Source: Romboutsia_E sp900604535 (GTDB lineage Bacteria; Bacillota; Clostridia; Peptostreptococcales; Peptostreptococcaceae). From it: DNA of 64,000 nt. Within the stretch, counting starts at the first letter, position 1; every line of letters begins with the position of its first letter. Location: contig NZ_UWOT01000004.1 in the NCBI RefSeq assembly GCF_900604535.1, forward strand, positions 1 to 64,000. Direction: 5' to 3'. The position numbers were made by a program, and so were the translations under genes. The notes beneath the pieces are model-generated. The model was given only the letters and a program-made list of their open reading frames with translations, was not told where the DNA came from and ran no database searches. Positions 16,605-30,672 of the stretch are shown piece after piece.

Positions 16605-18523
16605 TATTCAATCTCTCCTTTCATTAATTGTTGTATATAGTCTGTTTTATTGACTATTCTATCTAAATCATAGAAAGGTCTTAGTGAATCTGAGTATATA
16701 TTTATTAAATTTAGATATGCATCTTTTGATATTTTATCAATTTGTAATATTGCTTCTCCATTAGTTGATTTCTCTATTACTCCTGAAATTACATTTCCAT
16801 TTAATGATAGTTTTAATTTTTCTCCTTTTAGAAGTACTCTATCATTATCTTGTTCTAAAGTTAAGTAATCTTCAGAAATACCTATTAGCTTAAAACTAAA
16901 TTCTGTTTCTAGTTTATCTTCTTCAACTAACTGTAGTCTTATATATTCACATACTATCGTATATGGTTCTTCATTATAATCTTTTATTAATGATATACGT
17001 ATTAGTACAAACATTGGTATTACATTATATATTGTCCATAGTATGTTTATACCAAATATGCCTAAGTTAAGTTCACCTGTACTAACTCTATAACATCCCA
17101 TTAGCCAAGATAATATTGTTAATATTATTAAAATTATATGAGGGTAAGCTTCTTTTATATATATATTTCCAGCTGATGATTTTACATCCTTATTTGTAAC
17201 TTTAAACTTTGTATTTGATTTTTTAAATATATGTGCAAAACAACTTTTTGCGTTGTATGGAGCCATTATTGTTTCATATATATGTGCCCAGTACATAGTT
17301 CTTGTATTTGGTGAGTTTACACTGAATATTGAATATTGAACTGCAAAATATGGTACGAACATTACTAATAGATCTTTAATAGGTGCGTCTATAAAGAATA
17401 TACCTGTTAATAAATAAAATATTGGAGCTATTATAAATATCATTTTTAATATACTTGAATACCAAGATAGTAATCCATCTATATAAGCTATTTTTTGATT
17501 TAGTTTTAATCCTTTTATTTTAAATGGATTTTTACTTTTTAATAATTGAAGATTACCTCTACACCATCTATCTCTTTGAACTAAAAAGTCTTTTAAATTA
17601 GTTGGATTTAATCCTAATGCTAACGGTTCATTTAAAAATACACTTTTATATCCTTTTGACTGAATCAAAAATCCTAGTGCTATGTCTTCAGTTATAGAAA
17701 AAGTAGGATATCCTCCAATAGCATCAAGAGCTGTTCTTCTAAATACAGCATTTGTTCCAACATGTATTTCTGAGTTTATATATGAACGATTTTCTTGAAC
17801 ATCCCTCATAAAGAAATCTTGTTCTGCTGGAATTTTACGCTTAAAAGCTTTTTGGAATATATCTGCATTATAAAAACTTTGTGGTGTTTGTACAAATCCA
17901 ACATTTTCATCATTAAAATATGTCACAGTTTTTTCTAAAAAGTTACTCTTTGGAATCATATCTGCATCAAATACAGCTATTAAATCTCCATTTGAATGTA
18001 ATAACATATTGTTTATGTTTCCTGATTTTGAATAAGTGTTATCTTTTCTTACTGAATAATGTACATTTAGCTCTTCACATAATTTTTTCACTTCGTATCT
18101 TTTACCATCATCACATACGTATATATTTTTCTTATCTTTATCATATTTTATATCCAGTGCTGCAGCTATAGTTGTTTTTATTATATATGTAGGTTCATTG
18201 TATGTTGGTATAACTATATCTACAGTAGGTAGATTTTCATCTTGGGATTTTCTTAATAGTTCAAATTCTTCCTTTGGATTTCTTGAGCTTATATATACAA
18301 ATAACATAAATTGTATAAACCCAAGTATTTCAGCAATAAGTAATCCTATTCCTATATATTTGCTTATACCATATGTTGGTACTGCTGAGAATCTCCAAAC
18401 GATGTAGTTAAAGGAAAGTATTATACTTATTGCATATAGAATACTTTTTACTTTTGGATATATTAGAAATAGTAAAATTAGTATTCCTAGAGATAAAGAA
18501 AAATATAAATATATTATCTTCAC
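16601..18523 (-). CDS. Cellulose-synthase-like GT2 with PilZ-like C-terminus
   Basis: Processive membrane glycosyltransferase, 640 residues, resembling BcsA. GT2 motifs are in order: DDG (138-140), DAD (186-188), TED (278-280) and QRDRW (316-320). The FxVTxK gating motif is present (FKVTNK). There are about two helices before and five or six after the catalytic domain. The last ~120 residues look like a PilZ beta-barrel, but the c-di-GMP signature RxxxR is absent and the D/N-x-S-x-x-G motif is only weakly kept (GISEDYL). It probably makes a beta-glucan and extrudes it. Polymer identity and c-di-GMP activation are open. It is coupled to the 15489 gene. Confidence 0.9.
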   Translation of the reverse strand: MKIIYLYFSLSLGILILLFLIYPKVKSILYAISIILSFNYIVWRFSAVPTYGISKYIGIGLLIAEILGFIQFMLFVYISSRNPKEEFELLRKSQDENLPTVDIVIPTYNEPTYIIKTTIAAALDIKYDKDKKNIYVCDDGKRYEVKKLCEELNVHYSVRKDNTYSKSGNINNMLLHSNGDLIAVFDADMIPKSNFLEKTVTYFNDENVGFVQTPQSFYNADIFQKAFKRKIPAEQDFFMRDVQENRSYINSEIHVGTNAVFRRTALDAIGGYPTFSITEDIALGFLIQSKGYKSVFLNEPLALGLNPTNLKDFLVQRDRWCRGNLQLLKSKNPFKIKGLKLNQKIAYIDGLLSWYSSILKMIFIIAPIFYLLTGIFFIDAPIKDLLVMFVPYFAVQYSIFSVNSPNTRTMYWAHIYETIMAPYNAKSCFAHIFKKSNTKFKVTNKDVKSSAGNIYIKEAYPHIILIILTILSWLMGCYRVSTGELNLGIFGINILWTIYNVIPMFVLIRISLIKDYNEEPYTIVCEYIRLQLVEEDKLETEFSFKLIGISEDYLTLEQDNDRVLLKGEKLKLSLNGNVISGVIEKSTNGEAILQIDKISKDAYLNLINIYSDSLRPFYDLDRIVNKTDYIQQLMKGEIEY

Positions 18524-18708
18524 CCACCTCCTAATATTTTTTTGTTTTTTTGATTAGATAGTTGGATATGATACTAATTATTATTATGCTTTTTAACTTT
18601 TAATATGAACTATAATTTATAATGCCATACTCAATAAATTAATATATATCTTAAATACATTACTATTCCTTTTTATTTCTTTATTTTTATTCTTATATAT
18701 GAATAAAA

Positions 18709-18748
18709 GAAAAGCAGATAATAAATTAAGTTTTATTATCTGCTTTTT
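18709..18748 (-). terminator. Terminator after LPQTG protein gene
   Basis: Stem AAAGCAGATAATAAA with its complement (18711-18748), flanked by A- and T-runs, directly after the stop at 18752. It separates the riboswitch-controlled gene from the GT2 operon. Confidence 0.9.
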
Positions 18749-18751
18749 ATA

Positions 18752-21700
18752 TTAATTATTTATTTTTCTTTTATTTAATATATAAAGTACTGCTGATGAT
18801 AGAACTACTAAAGCTATTAAACCTAGTATACTATTATCACCTGTTTGAGGTAGTGCAGTTGATTCCATATTTGAGTCATTTTTATCATCTGATGAATTTT
18901 GGTTATCATTTGGAACTTGTGGTGATTCAGGCTTACTCGGTATTTCTTGAGTATCAGATTCACCTGGAACCTCTGGTTCAACTGGTATTTCTGGATCACT
19001 TGGTAATTCCGGTTCTTCCGGGTCTACTTCTGGAATTTCTGGTAATTGTAATTTTTCATTTACAGTTACTTTTATCTCCTTAGTGAAACTTGCTCCATCT
19101 AAGTCAGTTACCTTATAAACTACTTTATATTCTCCAGCTGTTTTTGTATCTACTGTATTTTCTATAACTTCAATCTTTTCTGTTAAATCTCCGTCTTCTT
19201 TATCATTTGCTTTTACATAATCTTTAGGATCAAAAGTATCTCCTAACTTTATATTTACATCTTCTGCATTTATTTCTGGTACATTATTCATTTGTACTAA
19301 TGGAAGTTTAACAGTTACTGTACATGTAGCTTCTTCACTACCACTTCTTGCTGTTATTACTGCTGTTCCTATACCTACAGCTTTTACATTTCCATTGTTA
19401 TCTACTATAGCTACATTTTCATTGCTTGATTCAAATATAACTGTTTTATCAGTAGCATCCTCTGGCCCTACTGTTGCTATAAGTTTTGCTGTATCTCCTA
19501 TATTCATAGGTAATTCTGATATATTTAATTCTACTAATGAAACATTTACTATGTTATCGTATGCAGAGTTTATATTTGTAGAATCTGACTTTTCAGTTGG
19601 ATTCCAATCATCATTGTAGGCATCATTTCCGTTTACTGATGCTGATGAAGTTGAAAATACATTTTCTAATGAGTAATTTGCTATTTCACTATTTTGTATT
19701 AATGGTCTAGTATCACTTAATTTAGCTCCTGGTCCATAACTTCCATATTCAAAGAATCTTGCTGTTGATGCTAAAGAGTTTGCACCCATATCATCCCAAC
19801 CATTAGTTGCTATATGACTTCCCATGTAGCAGTTTATATATGCAACTGCTGGAGTTACTGTATCAGTAGCACTACTTGGTCTCCATGGTCTTCCTAAAGA
19901 TACTGAGTTATCAGCTATATCATCAAGTCCAATTAATCTTGAATTCATTATTACATATCCATAAGCATCTTTATCCCATGTATCTGCTGCTGTTATATAT
20001 CCATTCTTTGGAGATAAGTTTCTATTTACTGATGCTATATCACAGTCATTAAATACTGCTTGTGCACGTCCAAATATAAAGTCAACATCACCTTCTATAT
20101 AACATTTATAGTAATATTGTCTTGCTGGCGAAGAACTACTTGCATCTGCTAATAGTGTATCTTGATTTCCTATAAATCTACAGTTTATAAATATACTTTG
20201 ATCAGCTTGGTTATTTAATGCTACTGCTTGATCACCTTCTACTATTTGCTTTTCTTCGTAAGCATTTTCTATTGTAATGTTTTCAGCTATAAATCCAACA
20301 GCTTTTGATTTTATAGTTACACTAGCACTTTTACTTGTTCCATATTTTTCTCCTGTTTCAGGATTTATTGTTCCATTTGAAGCATCGTAAGTCCATATAG
20401 TCTTTTGGCTATCTTCGCCTATTATACTTATATATGGTGATTGTACTATTGTTTTTTCTTTATATACGCCATTTTTTACAAATATGTTTACACGTTCTGT
20501 ATTTTTAGTTGGTACAGAGTTTACTGCTTCTGTTATTGTGCTATATGTTTTTATTCCATCAACTTCTCTTCCTTCAACACCATTGTATGTTGAATCAACG
20601 ATTATATCATAGTTACCATTGTTTAAATATACTATGTTATAAGTTTTTACTGTTGTTTTTCCATCTTCTGTTGTATGGTAAATTTCTATTATGTTTCTTC
20701 CTAAGTCTAATGTTAAGTTTTTAGTAAATACTTCATCTTTTGATTTTTCTATAGCATTTACTTTTATTTTATCATTTTGCTTTATTGTTATCTTTCCATC
20801 TTTATCAACTGAACCTTTTAATGTTATTACAGGATTTGATACTGTATCATTTGGTTCTTCTATCATGTTGAAATTAGCGGCATTATCTTCATATTGTATA
20901 TTGTCTGGATTACTATTGTTTGGTACTGCTACTACTTCTTTTGAGTCGTATGCATTTCCATTTTCATTTTTTGCCATTATCTTATAGTAATATGTTTGGA
21001 AGTTTACTACTTCTAAATCTTCATATGTTGTTTTAGAAGAATCAACTTCTGCTATTTCTTTATATTCTCCATTTTTTTCTGTTGATCTTTTTATTACATA
21101 TGAAGTAGCATCTTTTACTTCATCCCAGCTTAAAGTTACTTTAAAATCTTTAGCCTCAGCTTTTACATTTTCTACTGTATCAACTGGCATTTTTTCTATT
21201 GTTGAATCATAGTAAAGTTTATCTTCATTTTCTATTCTTACATTGTCAAAAGTAGCAACTGCTGGAGTTTCACTTCCTCCGTTACTTACTACAAATCCTA
21301 CATACCAAGTGTTACTTTCATTTACAACAGTTTGAGTTTTTACTATTGTTTTATCGGTTGGGAATGTTGGGTCTTTAGATATATAAGCTTTAAATTGAGT
21401 TTTATTTCTTTCTATTTTTATATATTGATTTTTAGAATCTGCATTTAATTCACCTATTTGAGCTGCACCTGATTTTGCTGATGCATTATCTCTATAAGCA
21501 TATCTATATTGATTTTTACTTGGTTCTACATATACGCCAAAGTAGTCTGCATCATTAGTAGAATTATTATTACGTACAAATACACCTGCTTGACCATATT
21601 TTGCATTACTCATATCAAAGTCTACTAATCTAGCTACTATAGTAGCGTTACCTTCTACTTTGTAATTTATAAACTGATAGTTATCAGTTGATGATACATC

Positions 21701-22618
21701 TTTTCCTATATATGTACCTGATCCATTTACTGTGAATGATTTTGTATCTTTATCAAAATTAGCATATACATTTTCACTGTCATTCCCTATTGATGAATTA
21801 TTAAATCCATCTGGTAATGTTCCCACACCATAGTTAGGAAGTTCAGGTGTTTCTGGTATTTCTGGTACTTCAGGTACTTCTGGAGTTTGTATATCTGTTG
21901 AAGTGTAAATAATTCCACTTTCATTTTTTATTGTTATATCATTAAAACTTGCAACTGCTGATGTTGTACTTCCTCCATTACTTACTACAAATCCTAAGTT
22001 CCATGTAGTAGATGATGAGTTTATACTTTGTCCACCAGATGCTATTATGTCATTAAAATCTTTGTCATTAGCTATATAATATTTAAAAGAAGTTTTATTC
22101 TTTTCAATTTTTATATATTTATTTTTAGATTCTTTTGTTAATCCTGATATAGCTGCTGCACCAGTTCCACCTGTAGAGTTATCTCTATAAGCATATCTAT
22201 ATTGATCTTTACTTGGTTCTACATATACACCAAAATAATCTGCATTGTCGCTAGTATTATTTTCACGCATAAATACTCCTGCTTGACCATATGGAGCATT
22301 ACTCGTATTAAAGTTTTCTAATTTAGCTATAATTGTAGCATCACCATTAACTTGGTAACTTACAAATTGATAGCTATCAACTGATCCCTTATCTTTTCCT
22401 ATTAGGTTACCTGAGCCTTGAATTTCTAATGTCTTACTAGTGTTGTCAAAAATTGCACTTCCATTACCGTAATTGTTACCTATAGCTACACTTGTAAATC
22501 CTTCTGGTAATACGTTTGTTTCTGCATTAACTATACCTAAATTTGGAACCATGTACCCTATTACCATGGCTATTGTAAGAACTATAGATAATACTTTCCT
22601 TTTTAGATTGTTTTTCAT
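18752..22618 (-). CDS. LPQTG-anchored multidomain pectinesterase
   Basis: 1288-residue surface protein. It has a signal peptide (1-33), two copies of a ~200-residue beta-sandwich domain of the DUF1349/laminin-G-like type (about 38-235 and 265-465, each with QAGVF and YFGVYVEPSK), a fibronectin III domain (about 475-565) and a bridging beta domain. A CE8 pectin methylesterase domain follows (about 640-960) with the conserved GNQDTL, DVDFIFG and LGRPWRP active-site blocks. Next come a Big2 Ig-like domain, a DUF5011-type domain and a Pro/Glu spacer. LPQTG is at 1256-1260, followed by a hydrophobic helix and KRKINN tail. It would demethylate pectin at the cell surface. Expression is behind two c-di-GMP-II riboswitches. 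Confidence 0.95.
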   Translation of the reverse strand: MKNNLKRKVLSIVLTIAMVIGYMVPNLGIVNAETNVLPEGFTSVAIGNNYGNGSAIFDNTSKTLEIQGSGNLIGKDKGSVDSYQFVSYQVNGDATIIAKLENFNTSNAPYGQAGVFMRENNTSDNADYFGVYVEPSKDQYRYAYRDNSTGGTGAAAISGLTKESKNKYIKIEKNKTSFKYYIANDKDFNDIIASGGQSINSSSTTWNLGFVVSNGGSTTSAVASFNDITIKNESGIIYTSTDIQTPEVPEVPEIPETPELPNYGVGTLPDGFNNSSIGNDSENVYANFDKDTKSFTVNGSGTYIGKDVSSTDNYQFINYKVEGNATIVARLVDFDMSNAKYGQAGVFVRNNNSTNDADYFGVYVEPSKNQYRYAYRDNASAKSGAAQIGELNADSKNQYIKIERNKTQFKAYISKDPTFPTDKTIVKTQTVVNESNTWYVGFVVSNGGSETPAVATFDNVRIENEDKLYYDSTIEKMPVDTVENVKAEAKDFKVTLSWDEVKDATSYVIKRSTEKNGEYKEIAEVDSSKTTYEDLEVVNFQTYYYKIMAKNENGNAYDSKEVVAVPNNSNPDNIQYEDNAANFNMIEEPNDTVSNPVITLKGSVDKDGKITIKQNDKIKVNAIEKSKDEVFTKNLTLDLGRNIIEIYHTTEDGKTTVKTYNIVYLNNGNYDIIVDSTYNGVEGREVDGIKTYSTITEAVNSVPTKNTERVNIFVKNGVYKEKTIVQSPYISIIGEDSQKTIWTYDASNGTINPETGEKYGTSKSASVTIKSKAVGFIAENITIENAYEEKQIVEGDQAVALNNQADQSIFINCRFIGNQDTLLADASSSSPARQYYYKCYIEGDVDFIFGRAQAVFNDCDIASVNRNLSPKNGYITAADTWDKDAYGYVIMNSRLIGLDDIADNSVSLGRPWRPSSATDTVTPAVAYINCYMGSHIATNGWDDMGANSLASTARFFEYGSYGPGAKLSDTRPLIQNSEIANYSLENVFSTSSASVNGNDAYNDDWNPTEKSDSTNINSAYDNIVNVSLVELNISELPMNIGDTAKLIATVGPEDATDKTVIFESSNENVAIVDNNGNVKAVGIGTAVITARSGSEEATCTVTVKLPLVQMNNVPEINAEDVNIKLGDTFDPKDYVKANDKEDGDLTEKIEVIENTVDTKTAGEYKVVYKVTDLDGASFTKEIKVTVNEKLQLPEIPEVDPEEPELPSDPEIPVEPEVPGESDTQEIPSKPESPQVPNDNQNSSDDKNDSNMESTALPQTGDNSILGLIALVVLSSAVLYILNKRKINN

Positions 22619-22632
22619 ACTATTCTCCCTTC

Positions 22633-22703
22633 AAAAAAAGGCTATAGTTTAACTTATTTAGTTAGATTAAAATATCTAAACTAAGTTAAGTTAAAATATA
22701 GCC
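22633..22703 (-). terminator. Riboswitch expression-platform terminator, proximal
   Basis: Long A/T-rich hairpin (GGCTATA ... TATAGCC) followed by a T7 run, ending 14 nt before the ATG of the LPQTG gene. Its 5' arm (22697-22703) includes the 3' strand of aptamer P1, so aptamer folding with ligand and terminator formation exclude each other. Confidence 0.85.
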
Positions 22704-22768
22704 GGTTGCACTACTAGCTCCATATGATTTAAGTGCCCATTTACAAATCATACTTCTTAGCTTCTATA
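22697..22768 (-). promoter_or_regulatory. c-di-GMP-II riboswitch aptamer, proximal
   Basis: The minus-strand RNA contains the class II core GGGCACUU, a GGAG-containing hairpin, GUAGUGCAACCGG, in the order and spacing of the known C. acetobutylicum aptamer. P1 pairs TATAG (22764-22768) with CTATA (22697-22701). Because P1 competes with the terminator, ligand binding should allow readthrough (ON switch). Confidence 0.9.
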
Positions 22769-22806
22769 ATTTTTTGTTTAAATAAAGGATATTAGTCTTT
22801 TTGCAA

Positions 22807-22875
22807 TAAAAAAGACTATATCTGTTTATAAATCAATTAGTTTCATTTCTAAATGACTTATAATTAAACATAGCC
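22807..22875 (-). terminator. Riboswitch expression-platform terminator, distal
   Basis: Hairpin GGCTAT ... ATAGTC with supporting A/T pairs and a T6 run, using the P1 3' strand of the distal aptamer. Same logic as the proximal unit. Confidence 0.8.
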
Positions 22876-22938
22876 GGTTGCACTAGTAACTCCATACGAT
22901 TCAAGTGCCCATATATAAATCGTACTTCTTTGTCTCTA
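22870..22938 (-). promoter_or_regulatory. c-di-GMP-II riboswitch aptamer, distal
   Basis: Second complete class II aptamer, same core (GGGCACUU ... AGUGCAACCGG) with ATAG/CTAT P1 strands at the two ends. It is transcribed first. The two aptamers share most conserved positions but differ in loops and linkers, so they are old duplicates. Spacing between them is about 100 nt. Confidence 0.9.
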
Positions 22939-23050
22939 TTTTTTTCAGACAAAATCATTGTCTTTTGTTATAATATCAAATTAATATGATAAAATCTACT
23001 ATTTTCATTCGATTTATTTTTACATATTCTGTAAATTCGTTTTTGAACAC

Positions 23051-23080
23051 AAAAAAAGACTAAGAATATCTTAGTCTTAA
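23051..23080 (-). terminator. Terminator of the rRNA-tRNA operon
   Basis: Stem AAGACTAAG with its complement and a T7 tail, immediately downstream of tRNA-Thr on the minus strand. Confidence 0.88.
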
Positions 23081-23081
23081 A

Positions 23082-23156
23082 TGGAGCTGGTGATAGGAAT
23101 CGAACCTACAACCTGCTGATTACAAGTCAGCTGCTCTACCGTTGAGCCACACCAGC
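23082..23156 (-). tRNA. tRNA-Thr (TGT anticodon)
   Basis: 75-nt cloverleaf with encoded CCA. Acceptor stem GCTGGTG/CACCAGC, anticodon loop CTTGTAA (anticodon TGT at 23122-23124), T-loop GGTTCGATTCC. It lies 83 nt downstream of 23S, in the place where 5S rRNA is usually found. Confidence 0.97.
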
Positions 23157-23239
23157 AAATATAACATTTTAGGATTAAAGTATGATAATACTTTCAAAAC
23201 TACATATCATTTACAATATTTATCATTTAAATTTATTTT

Positions 23240-27935
<4,696 letters not shown>

Positions 27936-28375
27936 TTCTTCGAATTTATATTGCCAACGTCTTTACCTTCATATTCATTCAGGTAAATCCCGTTGCTCAA
28001 ATAAAATTTGATTTCCTTCGCTCAGCTAATCATTATCTGAATATCTGGCTTGGTTGTTTGTGTTTTAATTCTTAAATAAGAATTAGTTATATAAATTAAC
28101 CTACTGTTTAATTTTCAAAGTTCGTTTTGTTTTTCGCCCGTTTCTCTTTCGGACAAGTATTACTATAACATCTATTTTTATTGATTGCAATACTTTTTTA
28201 TATATTTTTTTAACTTTTTTATTTATTGTTTTACTTTTTGACCCAAAAAACTTATATACTTATTAATATGTCCTTTTAAATATCTATATTTTACACTCTT
28301 TTTAAGTTTAAGTTATTTGATTTTTGTTAATAAATTTTATTAACGACACTATTATGTGTAAGGAGGTATAAATTT
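27936..28375. other. rRNA leader and divergent promoter region
   Basis: 440 bp. The left part is the 16S leader, including a stretch repeated in the 16S-23S spacer (CTACTGTTTAATTTT(G)AA), typical of processing or antitermination sequences. The rRNA promoter lies at 28162-28190. The right part is very A/T-rich and should hold the promoter of the deacetylase gene, which I cannot place with confidence. Confidence 0.6.
28162..28190 (-). promoter_or_regulatory. rRNA operon promoter (sigma-A)
   Basis: On the minus strand TTGCAA (28185-28190), 17-bp spacer, TATAGT (28162-28167), about 230 nt upstream of 16S and preceded by an A/T-rich UP-like stretch. Confidence 0.8.
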
Positions 28376-29251
28376 ATGCGTAAATTATTAATTTATTTTT
28401 CATTATTTGCACTTACTATACTTTGTGCTACAGGTTGTTCCTTTAATAATAATAATTCAAATGAAAATTCATCTAGTGAGGTTTCAAATATAGATAGTAA
28501 TTCAAAAAATCAAAATACACCAAGTTCATCATCTCAAAGTAATAAATCAAATAATTTAGACAACGAAATAACAAATTGGTTCTACATTCCAAATACTACA
28601 CACACAACACCTGACATAAACCCAGACCTAAACTACGAATTATCAACTTATGATGCAATTTATAACTTAGACTCAAATAGAAAAAGTAAAACTTTATATT
28701 TAACTTTTGATGAAGGATATGAAAATGGATATACTACAAAAATATTAGACATCTTAAAAGAGAAAAATGTACAAGCAGTCTTCTTTGTTACATCATCTTA
28801 TATAGATAAAAATCCTGATCTCATAAAACGAATGGTTTTGGAAGGACATATTGTAGGAAATCACAGTGCAACTCATCCATCTATGCCAACATTAACATCT
28901 AATGAAAATGAGTTTAATGAAGAAATATCAGATGTAGAAACTAAGTATGAAAAACTTATAGGCGCTAAAATGAATAAGTTATTCAGACCACCTATGGGAT
29001 GCTACTCTGAGAAAAGCTTATCTATGACAAAAGACTTAGGATACAAAACAGTTTTTTGGAGTTTTGCATATGACGATTGGGATCCTGAAAAACAACCGGA
29101 ATTAAAATATGCAAAGAAAAAAATATTAGACAACCTTCATGATGGCTCTATATTACTTTTACATGCAGTATCTAAAACTAATACTGAAATATTAGGTGAT
29201 GTTATAGATTCTGCTAAAGATTTAGGTTATGATTTCCAATTAATAAAATAA
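28376..29251 (+). CDS. Polysaccharide deacetylase lipoprotein, PdaA-like
   Basis: 291 residues. A lipoprotein-like signal with the Cys in ATGC at about 21 is followed by a Ser/Asn-rich linker and a NodB deacetylase domain. The metal/catalytic motifs are TFDEGYENGY (about 105-114) and HSATH (His-x3-His), then RPPMG and LLLHA. The TFD-x-GYENGY form is that of PdaA, which removes the N-acetyl group of peptidoglycan muramic acid on the way to muramic delta-lactam in the spore cortex. RBS AAGGAGGT. The lipoprotein anchor differs from the secreted B. subtilis enzyme. Confidence 0.88.
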   Translation: MRKLLIYFSLFALTILCATGCSFNNNNSNENSSSEVSNIDSNSKNQNTPSSSSQSNKSNNLDNEITNWFYIPNTTHTTPDINPDLNYELSTYDAIYNLDSNRKSKTLYLTFDEGYENGYTTKILDILKEKNVQAVFFVTSSYIDKNPDLIKRMVLEGHIVGNHSATHPSMPTLTSNENEFNEEISDVETKYEKLIGAKMNKLFRPPMGCYSEKSLSMTKDLGYKTVFWSFAYDDWDPEKQPELKYAKKKILDNLHDGSILLLHAVSKTNTEILGDVIDSAKDLGYDFQLIK

Positions 29252-29388
29252 ATTTTCCTTAAATTATTTTATTATATACATAAATATTTTTTTGTGCTAT
29301 ACCTCTTATTCTTAGCATAAGATTAATATGTGGATGATAATAGTTTTCATCACTTTATAAAATCTTATTTTTTGGGGGTACACTAAAT

Positions 29389-29928
29389 ATGGAGTTAAAA
29401 GGATCTAAAACTGAAAAAAATTTACTTACAGCATTTGCTGGAGAATCTCAAGCAAGAAATAAATATACTTACTATGCTTCAAAGGCAAAAAAAGAAGGAT
29501 ATAATCAAATAGCAGCAATATTTGAAGAAACTGCTAATAATGAAAAGGAACATGCTAAAATATGGTTCAAACTTTTACATGATGGTATGCCTTCTACAGC
29601 TGAAAATTTAAAAGATGCTGCAGCTGGTGAAAATTATGAATGGACAGATATGTATGCTACTTTTGCTAAGGAAGCTGAAGAAGAAGGTTTTACTAAAATA
29701 GCTTACTTATTTAAAGCAGTTGGAGAAATAGAAAAAGAACATGAAGAAAGATATCTTAAGTTACTTGAGAACTTAGAAAATGGTGTAATATTCGAAAAAG
29801 ATGACATCGTTGTTTGGAAATGCCAAAACTGCGGACATATACATATTGGTAAAAAAGCTCCAAATGTATGTCCAGTATGTGACCATCCACAATCTTTCTT
29901 TGAAGTAAAAGCTGAAAATTATAAATAA
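29389..29928 (+). CDS. rbr: Rubrerythrin
   Basis: 179-residue cytoplasmic peroxidase that protects anaerobes from hydrogen peroxide. The N-terminal four-helix ferritin-like domain carries the diiron ligands (EEH-type motifs NEKEHAK and IEKEHEE). The C-terminal rubredoxin-like domain has CQNC and CPVC to bind one iron. RBS GGGGG. It is a single gene with its own terminator at 29998-30029; the divergent-looking A/T-rich upstream region could hold a peroxide-responsive operator, but I see no clear PerR box. Confidence 0.97.
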   Translation: MELKGSKTEKNLLTAFAGESQARNKYTYYASKAKKEGYNQIAAIFEETANNEKEHAKIWFKLLHDGMPSTAENLKDAAAGENYEWTDMYATFAKEAEEEGFTKIAYLFKAVGEIEKEHEERYLKLLENLENGVIFEKDDIVVWKCQNCGHIHIGKKAPNVCPVCDHPQSFFEVKAENYK

Positions 29929-29997
29929 AATACTATTTTTATATAACTATATTTTATAAGTTATCAGTAAGTATTAAATTAATATAATTTACTTAAA

Positions 29998-30029
29998 TAA
30001 AAAAGTCATATAAATATATGACTTTTTTA
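29998..30029. terminator. Bidirectional terminator between rbr and SH3 gene
   Basis: Perfect stem AAAAAAGTCATATA with complement, serving convergent genes; it reaches the stop of the SH3 gene. Confidence 0.9.
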
Positions 30030-30542
30030 TTACTTTATTTCTATGTAATCTGCACTTGACCAACCTATCGTTCCATCTGATAATTTTATCTTGTTCCATC
30101 CATCTTGACTTCCTAAAACTATAACTTGTGTATTTCTATTTATTATACCTATCTTTTGATAAGTTGTTCCTGGCCCACTTCTTACATTTAACATTAATCC
30201 TGTTACAAATCCAACCCGCTCATTCTCTTCCATATTATCTAATTTATTAGAACTAATGTTACTTAAAACTTTTAAATAATCCTTACTAGAATATCCAGTA
30301 GTATTGTTATACTTTATTTTTACCCATTTTCCATAATAAGAAATTATCTCTACCTTTGTATCTTTCTTTATTGTATAAATAACCTTGCCCTTTGAACTTG
30401 GAACTTTTCTAAAGTTTAGATTTGTTGTTGTCACCGCATATTTAGTCGATTCTTCTTCTATGCTTTCAGATATATTAGTAAATGATATACTAGATGTAAC
30501 TGCACCAGCACTTAGCAAGAATTTCAATTTCTTATTTTTCAT
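30030..30542 (-). CDS. Exported protein with two bacterial SH3 domains
   Basis: 170 residues: signal peptide (about 1-24), then two SH3b domains (about 36-92 and 110-168) with LNFRKVPSSKGKV and LNVRSGPGTTYQK, the typical N-R-x-x-P/G start. SH3b domains bind peptidoglycan or its stem peptides. There is no catalytic domain, so it probably acts as a wall-binding adaptor or inhibitor. Convergent with rbr. Confidence 0.88.
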   Translation of the reverse strand: MKNKKLKFLLSAGAVTSSISFTNISESIEEESTKYAVTTTNLNFRKVPSSKGKVIYTIKKDTKVEIISYYGKWVKIKYNNTTGYSSKDYLKVLSNISSNKLDNMEENERVGFVTGLMLNVRSGPGTTYQKIGIINRNTQVIVLGSQDGWNKIKLSDGTIGWSSADYIEIK

Positions 30543-30672
30543 GAGCCCTCCTAATTTCTCCCCTATCGTTTTATTATAGATAATTAATAGAATTTTATCA
30601 ACATTTCGAATTTTCCAATTTTTACCTTAAGTTTCCATATATCTATAAATGTTTATTATTTATATGTAAATA

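Noticed and set aside
18524..18751. Riboswitch before the cellulose-synthase-like gene
   Set aside because: I looked for a c-di-GMP-I or -II core in this spacer; only the upstream gene's terminator and A/T-rich sequence are present.
29252..29388. PerR box before rubrerythrin
   Set aside because: No clear TTATAAT-type inverted repeat of the right spacing; the A/T-rich region gives only weak partial matches.
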